Shown here: positions 52,571-62,302 of the stretch, in pieces
How the letters are laid out: every line of letters starts with the position of its first letter
Position numbering within the stretch: position 1 is the first letter of the stretch
From: Paeniglutamicibacter psychrophenolicus
GTDB lineage: Bacteria; Actinomycetota; Actinomycetes; Actinomycetales; Micrococcaceae
Length of the DNA: 64,000 nucleotides
Direction of reading: 5' to 3'
Assembly: GCF_017876575.1 (NCBI RefSeq)
Contig: NZ_JAGIOE010000001.1
Location: forward strand, 3,328,443 to 3,392,442
The notes under the pieces: model-generated
Told to the model about the DNA's origin: nothing
Seen by the model: only the letters and a program-made list of their open reading frames with translations
The model's database searches: none
Position numbers and translations under genes: made by a program

Positions 52571-54955
52571 ATGACACTGCCCCGCCCGATACTCGATTCA
52601 AGGACCTTCGCCGACCTGGTCGCCGAGGCCCGCGAGCGCATCCCGCGCTACACCCCGGAATGGACCAACTTCAACGACTCCGACCCCGGCATGACCTTGG
52701 TCAAGCTGCATGCCTGGATGACGGAGACGATCCTGCACGAACTGAACCGGGTCCCGGATTTGAACTACGTGAAGTTCCTGGACCTGTTGGGGATCCACGC
52801 CGATGCCGCAACCGCCGCCCGCACCGAGCTGGGCTTCGAGCTGGAGAAGCTGGACAAGCCCCAGGACCCGCTGAGCGTTCCGGTGCCGCTGCACACCCAG
52901 GTCGCGGTGGAGGACCCCGACCTGGAATCCGAGGTGGTCTTCGAAACCGACCGCACGCTGCCGGGGCTCAACGCGCACATCGGCGCAATGCTGGTTCCCA
53001 ACCCCGCCTCCGGCCCCGGGCACACCATGGTCACCCGGTACGAGGATTCGCTGCAGTGGCTGCACGGGTTCATGCCCTTCGACCCGGCTGCGACAACGCC
53101 GATCTACCTCGGGCTGCTGCTGCGCCCGTTCCTGGCCTCCGGGCTGGCCGCCGACGCCTATGCCCAGGACCGGCTGCCGGCCGGGCCACTGGATATCTAC
53201 GTCGATGCCATCGAGGTGTCGGACCTGTCCGAACCCGGCGCCCCGCTCCCCGACCCGCCGGCGTTTGCCTGCCCGCCGCCGCTCGCCGGCCGCCAGGCGG
53301 TGGCGCATCTTCGCTGGCAGGTGTATACCGGGGGGCGCGGCGGTGCCGGCAGCTTCTCCGACCCGGCCGCCGGCAACTGGCGCGAGTTGGCACTGTCCCT
53401 TGACACCACCGTTGACCTCAGCCGCTCCGGGCACCTGGTGCTGGAACTGCCCGCCGGCGCCACCCCCCTTGACCCGGGGCTGTTGCCCGATGACCTGTTC
53501 GATGCCATCGGCGCTGTCCCCGTCCCGCGCGACACCGCCGACCTGTTGGAGGTCCTCGGCGAGCCGGGGGTCCTGGAGGGGCTGGCCGGGCAATGGGAGG
53601 CCCTGGGGGTCGAAGACCCCGATGACCTCCTCGCCTTCGATGCCTGCAGCGAATCGGTGGCCGAGACCAGGGCCAAGATCCAGTCGTTGCCCGAGGACCA
53701 GCTCGACCCCACGGCGCTTCCCTACGCCGCCTGGGTCCAGATTTCTTCGGTCTTCGCCGTCCCCCTGCCCGGGGACGGAACCAACCTGCGCGAACTCTAC
53801 TGGTTCCGCGCCACCCCTTTCACCCCCTACGCGAGCGGGGAGCCCGGACCGGTGCCGCTGCACTCGCTGGCGCTCAACACCGTCCCGGCAACCCAGGCCG
53901 CCACCCGGCTGGAGGACAACCTGGGCCGCACCAACGGCCGCCCCGGCCAGGTCCTGGCCCTGCCCCGCACCCCGGTGCTCGTGGACCCCGCCACCGGGGA
54001 GCCCGCCCTCGGGCTGCGCGTCGGGGACCAGGGAGCGGCCTGGGAGTTGCGGCCCGACTTCTTCGGCTCCGGGCCCGAGGACCGGCACGCGGTGCTGGAC
54101 CCGGTGGCCGGGACCATCGGCTTCGGCGACGGGCTGCACGGGCTGGTGCCGGAGGCCGGCCAGCTGGTCCTGGCCGCAAGCTCCCGGATCGGCGGCGGGG
54201 AAATCGGCAATGTTCCCCCCGGGACCATCACGCGGATCAAGGGGCGCATCCGCAACGTCAAGGCCGTCTCCAACAGCCGCGCGGCTTCCGGCGGCTCCCC
54301 GGTCGAGTCCCTGGAGCAGGTGATCCACCGGGCCCCGCAGCTGCTGCGCATCGGGGGCATCCCGCACACCGGCCAGGATTTCGCCGACCTTGCACTGCGC
54401 ACCCCCGGGCACCGTTTCCACAGCGCCCACACGCTGCCGCGCCTGGTCCCCGGGGACACCCCGGGCAGCTTCGTTCAAAAGGACGGGGCGCTGACCGTGG
54501 TGGTGCTGCCCGCCAGCGACATGCCCGCCCCGCAGCCCACCGCCGAGGCGCTGCGCGCGCTGTGTGCCTGGCTGGAACCGCGCCGGCTGGTGACCACCGA
54601 ACTGCACCTGGTCGGCCCGCAGTACACGCGCGTCGAACGTCTTGGAGCCCGCATCGGGGTGCGCACCGGCCATGATCTCTCGGCGGTTGCCGAGGAACTG
54701 TATGCCGCGCTGCTGGACTTCCTGCATCCGCTGCGCGGCGGTCCGGAACACACCGGCTGGCCCTTCGGCTACGACATCCTGCTCGGCGACGTGTACGACG
54801 TGATGCTGGCGGTGCCGGGGGTGCACCGGGTGCGCAACCTGTCCCTGGTGCTGGCCGGCACCGAGCCGACGGCACCCGATGTGATCCCGCTGGCGCCGGG
54901 GCACCTGCCGCTGCTGATGCGCGAGGCGATCGACGTGGTGAGCGGCTATGAGTAG
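52571..54955 (+). CDS. eCIS baseplate protein, gp6/gpJ-like (Afp11-like)
   Basis: A 794-residue baseplate wedge protein. The N-terminus IPRYTPEWTNFNDSDPGMTLV and WMTETILHELNRVPDLNYVKFL are diagnostic of Afp11/gpJ homologues in contractile systems. The C-terminal half has GFGDGLHGLVPEAGQLVLA and the phage baseplate J-like region ending LGDVYDVMLAVPGVHRVRNL. GGAG lies upstream of the start at 52571; a longer frame from 52211 overlaps gp25. The next gene begins within its 3' end. Confidence 0.92.
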   Translation: MTLPRPILDSRTFADLVAEARERIPRYTPEWTNFNDSDPGMTLVKLHAWMTETILHELNRVPDLNYVKFLDLLGIHADAATAARTELGFELEKLDKPQDPLSVPVPLHTQVAVEDPDLESEVVFETDRTLPGLNAHIGAMLVPNPASGPGHTMVTRYEDSLQWLHGFMPFDPAATTPIYLGLLLRPFLASGLAADAYAQDRLPAGPLDIYVDAIEVSDLSEPGAPLPDPPAFACPPPLAGRQAVAHLRWQVYTGGRGGAGSFSDPAAGNWRELALSLDTTVDLSRSGHLVLELPAGATPLDPGLLPDDLFDAIGAVPVPRDTADLLEVLGEPGVLEGLAGQWEALGVEDPDDLLAFDACSESVAETRAKIQSLPEDQLDPTALPYAAWVQISSVFAVPLPGDGTNLRELYWFRATPFTPYASGEPGPVPLHSLALNTVPATQAATRLEDNLGRTNGRPGQVLALPRTPVLVDPATGEPALGLRVGDQGAAWELRPDFFGSGPEDRHAVLDPVAGTIGFGDGLHGLVPEAGQLVLAASSRIGGGEIGNVPPGTITRIKGRIRNVKAVSNSRAASGGSPVESLEQVIHRAPQLLRIGGIPHTGQDFADLALRTPGHRFHSAHTLPRLVPGDTPGSFVQKDGALTVVVLPASDMPAPQPTAEALRALCAWLEPRRLVTTELHLVGPQYTRVERLGARIGVRTGHDLSAVAEELYAALLDFLHPLRGGPEHTGWPFGYDILLGDVYDVMLAVPGVHRVRNLSLVLAGTEPTAPDVIPLAPGHLPLLMREAIDVVSGYE

Positions 54956-56972
54956 CGTGGCACGGGCGACGTCGACCCCCTACCAGCGCCTGGGCGGACC
55001 AGCCGGGTGGGGCCCGGAACCGTGGGCCGAATCGGTGCTCATCGACGGGGACTCGATCCGGCTGGGCACCGCAGGGTACGAGCCGATTCCCGCGAACGAA
55101 CCGACCGGCAGCTTCGGCGGACGCACCCTGCCGCGCGGTCTCGCCATCGGGCCCGATGGCGAGGTTTTGCTGGCCGACCCGGCGCGGCGCGTGGTGCTCA
55201 TCCACCGCCACGGGACCGCCGGCTTCACCGAGCTGTGGCCGGCGCGCGAGGTGCCGGTGGCGCACGAACACGACCCGGTTCCCGCCCCGCACCCGCCGCA
55301 AGATCCCTACACGCTGCTGGGACCCACCGACGTGGGCTTCGCCCCCAACGGAGACCTGGTGATTCTCGACGCGGCGGCCGGCCGGGTGCTGGTGCTCGCC
55401 TACCCAAGCGCGCGTTTGCGGCACCTGCTCGCCGACCCGCACTGGACACCGACCGCCCTGGCCTTCGACGCCGCGAACCGGGCATACATCGCCGATCCTC
55501 TTGCCGGGAGCATCGACCGCTTCGATGCGCGCTGGCGCCGCGCTCCCGGTTTCCCGCACCCCTCAACGACGCTGGGCTCCCCGCTCCAGCTGGCCGCCGT
55601 CGCCGGCCCGCACCGGGGAGGATGCCGCTGCGCGGGCGGGTGCGGCCCCGACTGCCGGTGCGTTGATGGCGCGAGCACCGGCGCCGGGCACGACCCGCAC
55701 CCGGTGCTGGCGGTCCTCGATGGCGAGCGGGTGCTGCTGCTCGATGACCGCGGCCGCGTCCTGCCGGGGGCGCAGCTGCCCCGGCTGGACCCGGGCCCGC
55801 TGCAGCGCACCGCTGGCGGGCTTTTGACCTGGGAAGATCCGCGCCACCCCGAGCTGGAACCCATCGAGTTCCCGCAGCTGGCGACCACCCGGGACGGCCG
55901 CGACCCGGAACGCGGGCTGGCGCTGCTGGCGGTGCCCCGCCGGGTTGCCCTGCCGCGTTCGGGGCTGCTGCGCATCGGACCGCTGGACGGGCAGCGCCCC
56001 GGGTTCGCTTGGGACCGGTTGGTGCTGCGCGCCTCGATCCCCGAACGCACCTTGCTGCTGGTGGACACCCTGGCCTCGGACAGCCTCCTGGAACCGGCCC
56101 TGCTGGATTCCTCGGCACCGTGGAGCCGCGTCCTGTCCCTGGAGGCCGGGAGCGTTCCGGAGCTGGAAGTCCAATCGATGCCCGGGCGACACCTGTGGAT
56201 CCGGATCGAATTCCGCGGCGACGGGGAAGCCACCGCGGCCCTGGCCGGCCTGGACATCCACGGTCCGCGGCACGGCTCGGCCAGCCGGCTGCCGGCCAGC
56301 TACCAGCAGGATTCCCAAAGCGCGCACTTCCTGGAACGCTTCCTGGGCTACTTCGACACCGTGTTCGCCGAGGTCGAGGCCGAGCACCGCGACGTGGCCC
56401 GGCTGCTGGATCCGCGCACCGTGCCCGCCGGGGCGGCGCTTGACTGGCTGGGGAGCTGGTTCGGCCTGGTCTTCGACCCCGCATGGGGCGAGGCGGTGCG
56501 CCGCGAGGCCATCGGGGCGGCCATGGACTACGCGGCCGAACGCGGCACGGTGGCAGGGGTGCGCCGGATCTTGCAGTGGCACACCGGGTTGGGCGACGGG
56601 CTGCCAGCGGTCATCGAGCACTTCCGCGTCGATGCCGCCAATCCGCCGCACATCGGTCGGCTGCCGCTGGATGCGACGCCCACGGCCCACGCCTGCACCA
56701 TCGTGTTGCCGCTGGCGGTGGCCGGGAGCGCGGCGAAGCGCGAGGCCCTCGCCGGGCTGCTGGCCGGGCACCTGCCCGCCCACGTACGCGCCTCGGTGCG
56801 CTACATCCGCCCCGGGATCGTGGTGGGCCGCCAGTCGTGCGTCGGGGTTGACACGCTGCTGGACGCGCTGCCCGACACCTCACTGGGTTCCGGGGCGCTG
56901 GGCGAGGATGCGGCCACCGCCGCCGGGCCGGACCAAACAGAGCATTCGATGACGAGGAGTACACCATGTTGA
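54948..56972 (+). CDS. eCIS baseplate protein with NHL-like propeller, tail protein I-like (Afp12-like)
   Basis: A 674-residue protein. Residues about 60-320 contain NHL/beta-propeller repeats (RGLAIGPDGEVLLADPARRVV, DVGFAPNGDLVILDAAAGRVLVL). A Cys-rich loop (CRCAGGCGPDCRC, about residues 225-240) interrupts it. The C-terminal 220 residues are tail protein I-like, with LERFLGYFDTVFAEVEAEHRDVA, WLGSWFGLVFD and GTVAGVRRILQWHTG. It anchors fibres at the baseplate rim. It overlaps the Afp11-like gene and the fibre gene. Confidence 0.85.
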   Translation: MSSVARATSTPYQRLGGPAGWGPEPWAESVLIDGDSIRLGTAGYEPIPANEPTGSFGGRTLPRGLAIGPDGEVLLADPARRVVLIHRHGTAGFTELWPAREVPVAHEHDPVPAPHPPQDPYTLLGPTDVGFAPNGDLVILDAAAGRVLVLAYPSARLRHLLADPHWTPTALAFDAANRAYIADPLAGSIDRFDARWRRAPGFPHPSTTLGSPLQLAAVAGPHRGGCRCAGGCGPDCRCVDGASTGAGHDPHPVLAVLDGERVLLLDDRGRVLPGAQLPRLDPGPLQRTAGGLLTWEDPRHPELEPIEFPQLATTRDGRDPERGLALLAVPRRVALPRSGLLRIGPLDGQRPGFAWDRLVLRASIPERTLLLVDTLASDSLLEPALLDSSAPWSRVLSLEAGSVPELEVQSMPGRHLWIRIEFRGDGEATAALAGLDIHGPRHGSASRLPASYQQDSQSAHFLERFLGYFDTVFAEVEAEHRDVARLLDPRTVPAGAALDWLGSWFGLVFDPAWGEAVRREAIGAAMDYAAERGTVAGVRRILQWHTGLGDGLPAVIEHFRVDAANPPHIGRLPLDATPTAHACTIVLPLAVAGSAAKREALAGLLAGHLPAHVRASVRYIRPGIVVGRQSCVGVDTLLDALPDTSLGSGALGEDAATAAGPDQTEHSMTRSTPC

Positions 56973-59704
56973 GCGACCCCACCGGCTCCTGCCTGCCCTG
57001 TGGCCTGCACCAGCCCAAACGCAACACCTACTTCGAGGGCAAGTTCCTGCTCGCCGGGGACTTCATCGCCGAGCAGGACTACCACCGCGGGCACCGGCAC
57101 CTGCACAATTCGCTGCTGCACGGCACCGGGACGGTCTGCGGGCTCAAGCTCATCGAGCACCCCGCCCCCGGCTGCCAACGCGAGTACCTGGTGCTGGAGC
57201 CGGGCATGGCCCTTGACTGCTGCGGCCGGGAGATCGTGGTGCCCGAGCGCACCCTGGTGCGGGTGGCCGAGCAACTGGCAAAGGACCCCGACCTGGCGGC
57301 AGCACTCGATGGCAGCCGGCAGCTGATGGTCGGGATCGCCGCCTGCGATTCGGGCGTGGAGCCGGTCCCGGCGATCCTGCCCGGCTGTTCGGATCCGGGC
57401 AGCCCCACCGAATACGGGCGGATCGCCGAGGGCTACGAGCTGGTGCTGCTGGCCGCCGAGCCGGCCGCACTGGTGCCCGACGGGACCCCGATGGTGCCCA
57501 AGCTGTCCTGGGTGCACACCATCGCCCTGGGCGGCCAGCTGCCGCGCGGAATGCACGACAACCAGGCCGAGGGGCTGCTGCAGCTGGCGGTGGACTCCAC
57601 CGCCGGCGGATCCCACCTGTACCTGCACGGGCGCAACACCCATGACCTGCGGGTGGTGCTGGAGGGCCCGGCGTCCCTGACCGACACCGCCGCGATGCGC
57701 GAGGCACGGCTGCTGCTGGCCGCCGGGCTGGGGTTCGACGGCGGGCCCGAGGCCGGGGTGGCGTTCTGGCACACCGCTTCCGCTGCCACCGCTGCCGGGC
57801 CCGCGGGGGTGCTGCCGATTGCGGCCCAGACGTTGCGGATGGCCGTGTCCCCCGGCTCCGGGCTGCTGATGGTGCTGGCCGCACCCGATGCCGAGACGGC
57901 AGCGCTGCGCTCCTACGCACCGGCCCAGATCCAGGATTGGCTGGCCGGCGGGGGCGCGCCGGAAGACGCCCCGGCTCCGCTGGGCACCCTGGAATTCGAC
58001 CACGGCTTCGGCGGACCCGGTGATCCCGCCGCCCGCGGCGCGGCGATGCTGCGTTTCTCCCACGACGGGCGCTTCCTGGCCTTGGCTGCCCCCGCAACGG
58101 CCGACCAGGCCCACGTGTACCTGATCGAGGTCGCGGCCTTCAACGGCGGGTCGATGACCCAGGCGCAGGCGGTGCCGGCGGGCATCCCGGCGGGCACCGA
58201 CACGGTCGGGCTGGACTGGTCCCTGGACGATGCGTACCTGTACCTGCTGGCCAACGACCCGGACGGAGAAACCCCGGCGATGGAGCTGCACCGCTACGCG
58301 ATGACCGGGGACGGGATATCGCTGGAGCGCCAGGGCCGCGGGGTGCATCTGGAGGGCAGCGCGCGGGACCTGGCGGTCGCCCCCACCGAGACCCGCGCCT
58401 ACCTCCTGCTGCAGGATGCCGGCGGGATCGGCAGGCTGGGCACCGTGGACATCGAACGGGTCAAGTCGGTCTCCGATCCGGACCCCGAGCCGGTGGAACT
58501 CTCGGCCGATGCGATCCGCATTGACGGGGATGTGCGCGCCCTGGAGCTGACGGGCAACGGGGCACGGCTGTATGTCGCAGCCGGGGACGCGGACCCCGAG
58601 ACCCAGCCGGCGCGCGGGCTGCTGGCAGTGATCGAGGTGCAGGAGGACGACTGCGCGATCCACCTGGATCGGCAGCTGGATCACTGCGCCGGCTGCGGGC
58701 AGGGAGCCGGCGGCTGCGGCTGCACCCCGGCGGCCGGGGACACCGGCGCCGTGGTCATCCTCGGCCACCTGCCCGGCTACCTGGCCGGGCAGGCCCCGCG
58801 CATGCGCAATGCCGGCAACGCGCTTGCGGGGGATGTGGCAATTGACAACCTGACCTACCGCAGCATCGTGCCCTCGTCCGAGACCCTGCGTGAGATCATC
58901 CGCTGCATGCTGGACCGCGGTATCGACACCGGCCCCCCGGGTCCGCGCGGCGACCCCGGCAAGGACGGAATTGATGGTGCCGACGGAACCGATGGTGCCG
59001 CCGGGACGGACGGGGCAGGAATTGACGACGCCACGCTTCAATACGTTGCGGACCTGGAAGAACCCACGGTGCGGATCATCGAGGACGCCTCCGGGCAGCG
59101 CATCCTCGACATCGACCTGCCCGCCCCCCAAGCCGCCGCGCTACCCGAGGTGAACCCGATCATCGCCACCAGCTGGGTGCACGGCGGGGCCTACGAACCG
59201 CGCCTGGGAGACTTCTCCAAGGACATGCACGAGCTGGGCGTCGCGCTGGCCTTCGAGCATCCGGTGTCCACCGAGCCGTTCCTGCGAGACCAAAAACTTG
59301 GCAGGAACATGCTGGCCTACCTGCAGCGCCTGGTTTCATTCGACGGCGGAACGTTTGGCTGGGCCAACATCTCCCGGGTGGAGCCGGTCCCGCTCGCCCC
59401 GGAGATCGAGCTCGACGGAACGCTGCTGCGCAACTGGACGCTCGATCCCAACGCCCGGCAGGCCCCCGGGTTCGCCCTGCTGGCCAACGACGTGGGCTTC
59501 GAATCCGGCGAGCTGCTGCGCATCGTGTTCTACGCCGACTTCATCCTCGACACCGAGGGACGCCCGGTCGCAGGCGCCCACCTGGGCGGTCAGCTGCCCA
59601 GCGGTGGTGGCCCCGGTGGCACCTTCCGTTCCTGGTTCAGCACCCCGGTGCCCATCGACCAGGCTCCCCCACCGGCACCCAAGCGGAAAGGGAGCACCCG
59701 ATGA
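56966..59704 (+). CDS. Large eCIS fibre-like protein with collagen-type repeats
   Basis: A 912-residue protein. The N-terminal domain (about 1-110) includes NTYFEGKFLLAGDFIAEQDY, LHGTGTVCGLKL and MALDCCGREIVVP and resembles that of the next gene. Residues about 340-570 form beta-propeller-like repeats (LRFSHDGRFLALAAPA, LDWSLDDAYLYLLAND). A Cys-rich patch (CAGCGQGAGGCGC) is near 573-587. A Gly-X-Y collagen-like stretch begins GPPGPRGDPGKDG at about 655-690, and a beta-rich C-terminal domain follows. It may be the host-recognition fibre. GAGGAG precedes the start. Confidence 0.75.
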   Translation: MLSDPTGSCLPCGLHQPKRNTYFEGKFLLAGDFIAEQDYHRGHRHLHNSLLHGTGTVCGLKLIEHPAPGCQREYLVLEPGMALDCCGREIVVPERTLVRVAEQLAKDPDLAAALDGSRQLMVGIAACDSGVEPVPAILPGCSDPGSPTEYGRIAEGYELVLLAAEPAALVPDGTPMVPKLSWVHTIALGGQLPRGMHDNQAEGLLQLAVDSTAGGSHLYLHGRNTHDLRVVLEGPASLTDTAAMREARLLLAAGLGFDGGPEAGVAFWHTASAATAAGPAGVLPIAAQTLRMAVSPGSGLLMVLAAPDAETAALRSYAPAQIQDWLAGGGAPEDAPAPLGTLEFDHGFGGPGDPAARGAAMLRFSHDGRFLALAAPATADQAHVYLIEVAAFNGGSMTQAQAVPAGIPAGTDTVGLDWSLDDAYLYLLANDPDGETPAMELHRYAMTGDGISLERQGRGVHLEGSARDLAVAPTETRAYLLLQDAGGIGRLGTVDIERVKSVSDPDPEPVELSADAIRIDGDVRALELTGNGARLYVAAGDADPETQPARGLLAVIEVQEDDCAIHLDRQLDHCAGCGQGAGGCGCTPAAGDTGAVVILGHLPGYLAGQAPRMRNAGNALAGDVAIDNLTYRSIVPSSETLREIIRCMLDRGIDTGPPGPRGDPGKDGIDGADGTDGAAGTDGAGIDDATLQYVADLEEPTVRIIEDASGQRILDIDLPAPQAAALPEVNPIIATSWVHGGAYEPRLGDFSKDMHELGVALAFEHPVSTEPFLRDQKLGRNMLAYLQRLVSFDGGTFGWANISRVEPVPLAPEIELDGTLLRNWTLDPNARQAPGFALLANDVGFESGELLRIVFYADFILDTEGRPVAGAHLGGQLPSGGGPGGTFRSWFSTPVPIDQAPPPAPKRKGSTR

Positions 59705-60762
59705 GCCCCATCGAAGAGCCTCTGGCCATCGCCCGCAACGGCGTGTCCACCCCGCTCTACTTTCAGCGGCAGGTCATCGAGGCCGCGGACCTGAACCTGG
59801 GCGGTGCATCGCGCGACGCCGAACTCTCCCGGCTGCGGGCCATGCTGCACGGCTGGGGCGTCGTAGCCGGCCTGGTCCCCCGCCGGGTCGGAGCGGACGT
59901 GGTGATCTCCCCCGGCTATGGCATCACCCCCGGCGGCGCGGAACTCTACCTGCCCGAACCGCTGGTGGTTCCCGGTGCGTTCGGCACGCTGCTGAAGCAC
60001 TGCGGCCCGGGCACACAGGGTTGCGAGCTGCCCACCGAGGCACCGGGCGACGAGGCCCGCGACCTGAAGATCACCGGATGGATCACCGTGCGCCGGCTCG
60101 ATGCCGAAGCCGCACCGCGCTCCGGGACGCCGGACGGCTGCGAGCACCCGGCCAACGACCAGCACCCGACCCGGCGCTGCCACCGGGTGGCCGCCTTCCT
60201 GCGCTGCTCCCTGCCCGAGGGGCACGTGCCGAGGCCACCCGATTGCACCGAACTGTCCACCTACCTCTGCGCCGATCCGCCGGTGCCGCTCGAGCTGCCC
60301 GCACCCCTGGACGCGGCCGAGGACTTCCTGGTGCTCGGGCGGATGGCGATCGAGGTCGATACACCCGATCTTCTCTCGCTGGAGGGACGCCGGGCGCTGC
60401 TGCCGGTTGCGGTGCTGCAGGCCTGGCTGCAATCGTGCATCTGCCCCCTGCTGGAGGAGAAACCCGAGGAACCAGATCGCGTCGACTGGCGGGAACTGCT
60501 CGGGCGCATCCGGGCCGCGGGCCTGGATGCCGCCAACAACCCGGAGCGGCCCGACGCGGTGCTGGCAATGTACAAATCGCCCATCGTCATCGGCGGGCGC
60601 AGCACCGTGGTGGAGCAACTGATCCTCGCGGGCATCAACGGGCCGCTCGAATTCCTCAAGTCCACCGCCGCGGCTATCGCCGCGGCCACCGACCTGAACC
60701 GAACCCAAATCAAGGCGGTGTTCCTGGAGCTGCGCGGGCTCGGGGAATTGATCATCGCCTAG
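59701..60762 (+). CDS. Cys-rich eCIS-associated protein related to the fibre N-terminus
   Basis: A 353-residue protein. Its N-terminus (STPLYFQRQVIEAADLNL, MLHGWGVVAGLV, VVISPGYGITPGGAELYLP) parallels the N-terminal domain of the fibre protein before it. The middle has spaced Cys residues (CGPGTQGC, CEHP, RRCHRV, LRCS, DCTEL, YLCA) that may bind metal or form disulfides. The C-terminal helix region ends KAVFLELRGLGELIIA. It is probably a baseplate or fibre-adaptor component. ATGA overlap with the fibre gene. Confidence 0.7.
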   Translation: MSPIEEPLAIARNGVSTPLYFQRQVIEAADLNLGGASRDAELSRLRAMLHGWGVVAGLVPRRVGADVVISPGYGITPGGAELYLPEPLVVPGAFGTLLKHCGPGTQGCELPTEAPGDEARDLKITGWITVRRLDAEAAPRSGTPDGCEHPANDQHPTRRCHRVAAFLRCSLPEGHVPRPPDCTELSTYLCADPPVPLELPAPLDAAEDFLVLGRMAIEVDTPDLLSLEGRRALLPVAVLQAWLQSCICPLLEEKPEEPDRVDWRELLGRIRAAGLDAANNPERPDAVLAMYKSPIVIGGRSTVVEQLILAGINGPLEFLKSTAAAIAAATDLNRTQIKAVFLELRGLGELIIA

Positions 60763-60790
60763 CCAACAGCGTCGGGAAAGGAAGCCACGG

Positions 60791-62302
60791 ATGGCAAGCC
60801 ACCGGGTGTCGGTCGGCACCCTCGAGACCGAAGTCCAGGTGCAGGGCGCGCCGGGAACCCCGCGCCCGCACCTGGTCCATGCCCTGCCCGGCGCCCTGCT
60901 GGCAGCACTTCCCGGCGCCCTGGACCCGGTGCTGGAGGGCCGAGGCGGAATCATCCGCATCCGTCGGCTCGAAGCCCGGCTGCCCGACACCTCGCTTGAC
61001 GACGCCGGCGCGCTGGCTCTGGCCCTCGCCGGTGCCATCGCCGGCGCCCTGGCCGAGGCACTGCGTGCTCCGGACGGATCGGTGGCCAGCTGGCCCGACC
61101 GCGAGCACTACCTGGCCGACTACCTGGCCCTCCGGCTCGGGGCGGGCGGCGGGCAGGAGTGGGCCTTTGCCGACCTGGCACCGCTGGAGCGGCTCACCGG
61201 CGCCCAGGCGACCGTCGAACTGGCCGGCACCCACCCGGGGCTGCTGCCGCTGCTGGCCGAGCGCGCCGGCCGCCACCGGCTGGGCGCGGTGCTGGGCGAT
61301 GCCGACTGCCGGGTGCTGGTGGCCGCCTGGCATGCTGGGCAGGGTGGGGCTCACCAGCGGTGGCCAGCGGGACTCGTCGAGGCCCTGGCGGCCGGCACGC
61401 CGGATGCTCCGGCGGGAACCACCGCAGCCCGCCAGGTGCTGGTCCTGCTGGAGCAATTGCTCGGCACGCTGCCGGCCGAACAACGCGTCGTGGGGTGGTC
61501 CGCCCGCTTCGACGCGGCGCTTGCCGTGGTGGCCCTGCGCATGGTGCTGCCGACGCTGGAACGGGGTTCCGGGACCGCCGGCACCGACCAGCTGCGTGCC
61601 GCCCTCGGTGCGGCGACTCCGGAGCTGGGCCGGATCTACCGCGAGGCACTGGTCCGGGCGTTTGAGGACCCCGCGTTCGGGCGCGTCGTTGACGCCCAGG
61701 CCGCCGCCGTCCACCGGCAGCGGGCCACCGCGCCGCGCGGCCCCCGCACCGCTGCAGCCACCGAGCTGTTCTCCCCGAGCGCCGGGGTGGTGTTGCTGGT
61801 CCCCGGGCTGCTGGCCCTGGGCATCCACCGGGACCTGGACGCCGAGCAATTGCGCGCCGCGGTCCTCGGCGCCCTGTGGGGCACTCACGAGGCAGCCGCG
61901 CGGGAACCCGATGCACTGGCGGACTTCCTCTTCCCCGCCGGCCCGCGTCCCGAACCCGCGCCTCCCCCGCCGGTGCCGGAGAGCCTGGCCGGGGCCGTAC
62001 ACCCGCGCAGCGCCCACCTGCTCGAAGGGTCCGAGGGCATCGGTGCCTGGTCCGGGTTGCTGCTGGGCACCTTCGCCTCGGCGCTGCCGGGGCTGCAGCA
62101 CGCCTCGGCGCCCTGGCTGCGCCGCCAGTTCCTGCACACCGAAGGCACCCTCGCGGTCACCGACACCGGGCTCGAAGCCGCGCTGCGGGGCCCGGATTTG
62201 GCGGTGGTGCTGTCCCTGGCCGGGCTGCACGGCGATGTCGGGCCCATCGGCTGGCTCGGCAACCGGCGGCTGCGGATACTCCTGACGGGACGCCGGCCAT
62301 GA
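60791..62302 (+). CDS. CIS tape-measure-type protein (Afp14-associated family)
   Basis: A 503-residue Ala/Leu-rich protein. The start HRVSVGTLETEVQVQG, then RGGIIRIRRLEARLPD, matches the beginning of the contractile injection system tape-measure family, and the C-terminal half has GVVLLVPGLLALGI followed by a glutamate/alanine-rich region. Its job is likely length control or chaperoning during assembly. GGAAAGGAAG precedes the start. Confidence 0.75.
   Translation: MASHRVSVGTLETEVQVQGAPGTPRPHLVHALPGALLAALPGALDPVLEGRGGIIRIRRLEARLPDTSLDDAGALALALAGAIAGALAEALRAPDGSVASWPDREHYLADYLALRLGAGGGQEWAFADLAPLERLTGAQATVELAGTHPGLLPLLAERAGRHRLGAVLGDADCRVLVAAWHAGQGGAHQRWPAGLVEALAAGTPDAPAGTTAARQVLVLLEQLLGTLPAEQRVVGWSARFDAALAVVALRMVLPTLERGSGTAGTDQLRAALGAATPELGRIYREALVRAFEDPAFGRVVDAQAAAVHRQRATAPRGPRTAAATELFSPSAGVVLLVPGLLALGIHRDLDAEQLRAAVLGALWGTHEAAAREPDALADFLFPAGPRPEPAPPPPVPESLAGAVHPRSAHLLEGSEGIGAWSGLLLGTFASALPGLQHASAPWLRRQFLHTEGTLAVTDTGLEAALRGPDLAVVLSLAGLHGDVGPIGWLGNRRLRILLTGRRP

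Noticed and set aside
52598-54904. 768-codon minus-strand frame
   Set aside because: Antisense of the Afp11-like gene; composition is Gly/Gln/Arg-rich with no domain.
58930-59030. Possible DNA tandem repeat
   Set aside because: The repetition is the Gly-X-Y codon pattern of a collagen-like protein segment, not a separate DNA repeat or CRISPR array.
59298-62285. 995-codon plus-strand frame
   Set aside because: An alternative frame spanning the fibre, Cys-rich and tape-measure genes; Ser/Pro/Arg-rich with no family resemblance, and it conflicts with three supported genes.
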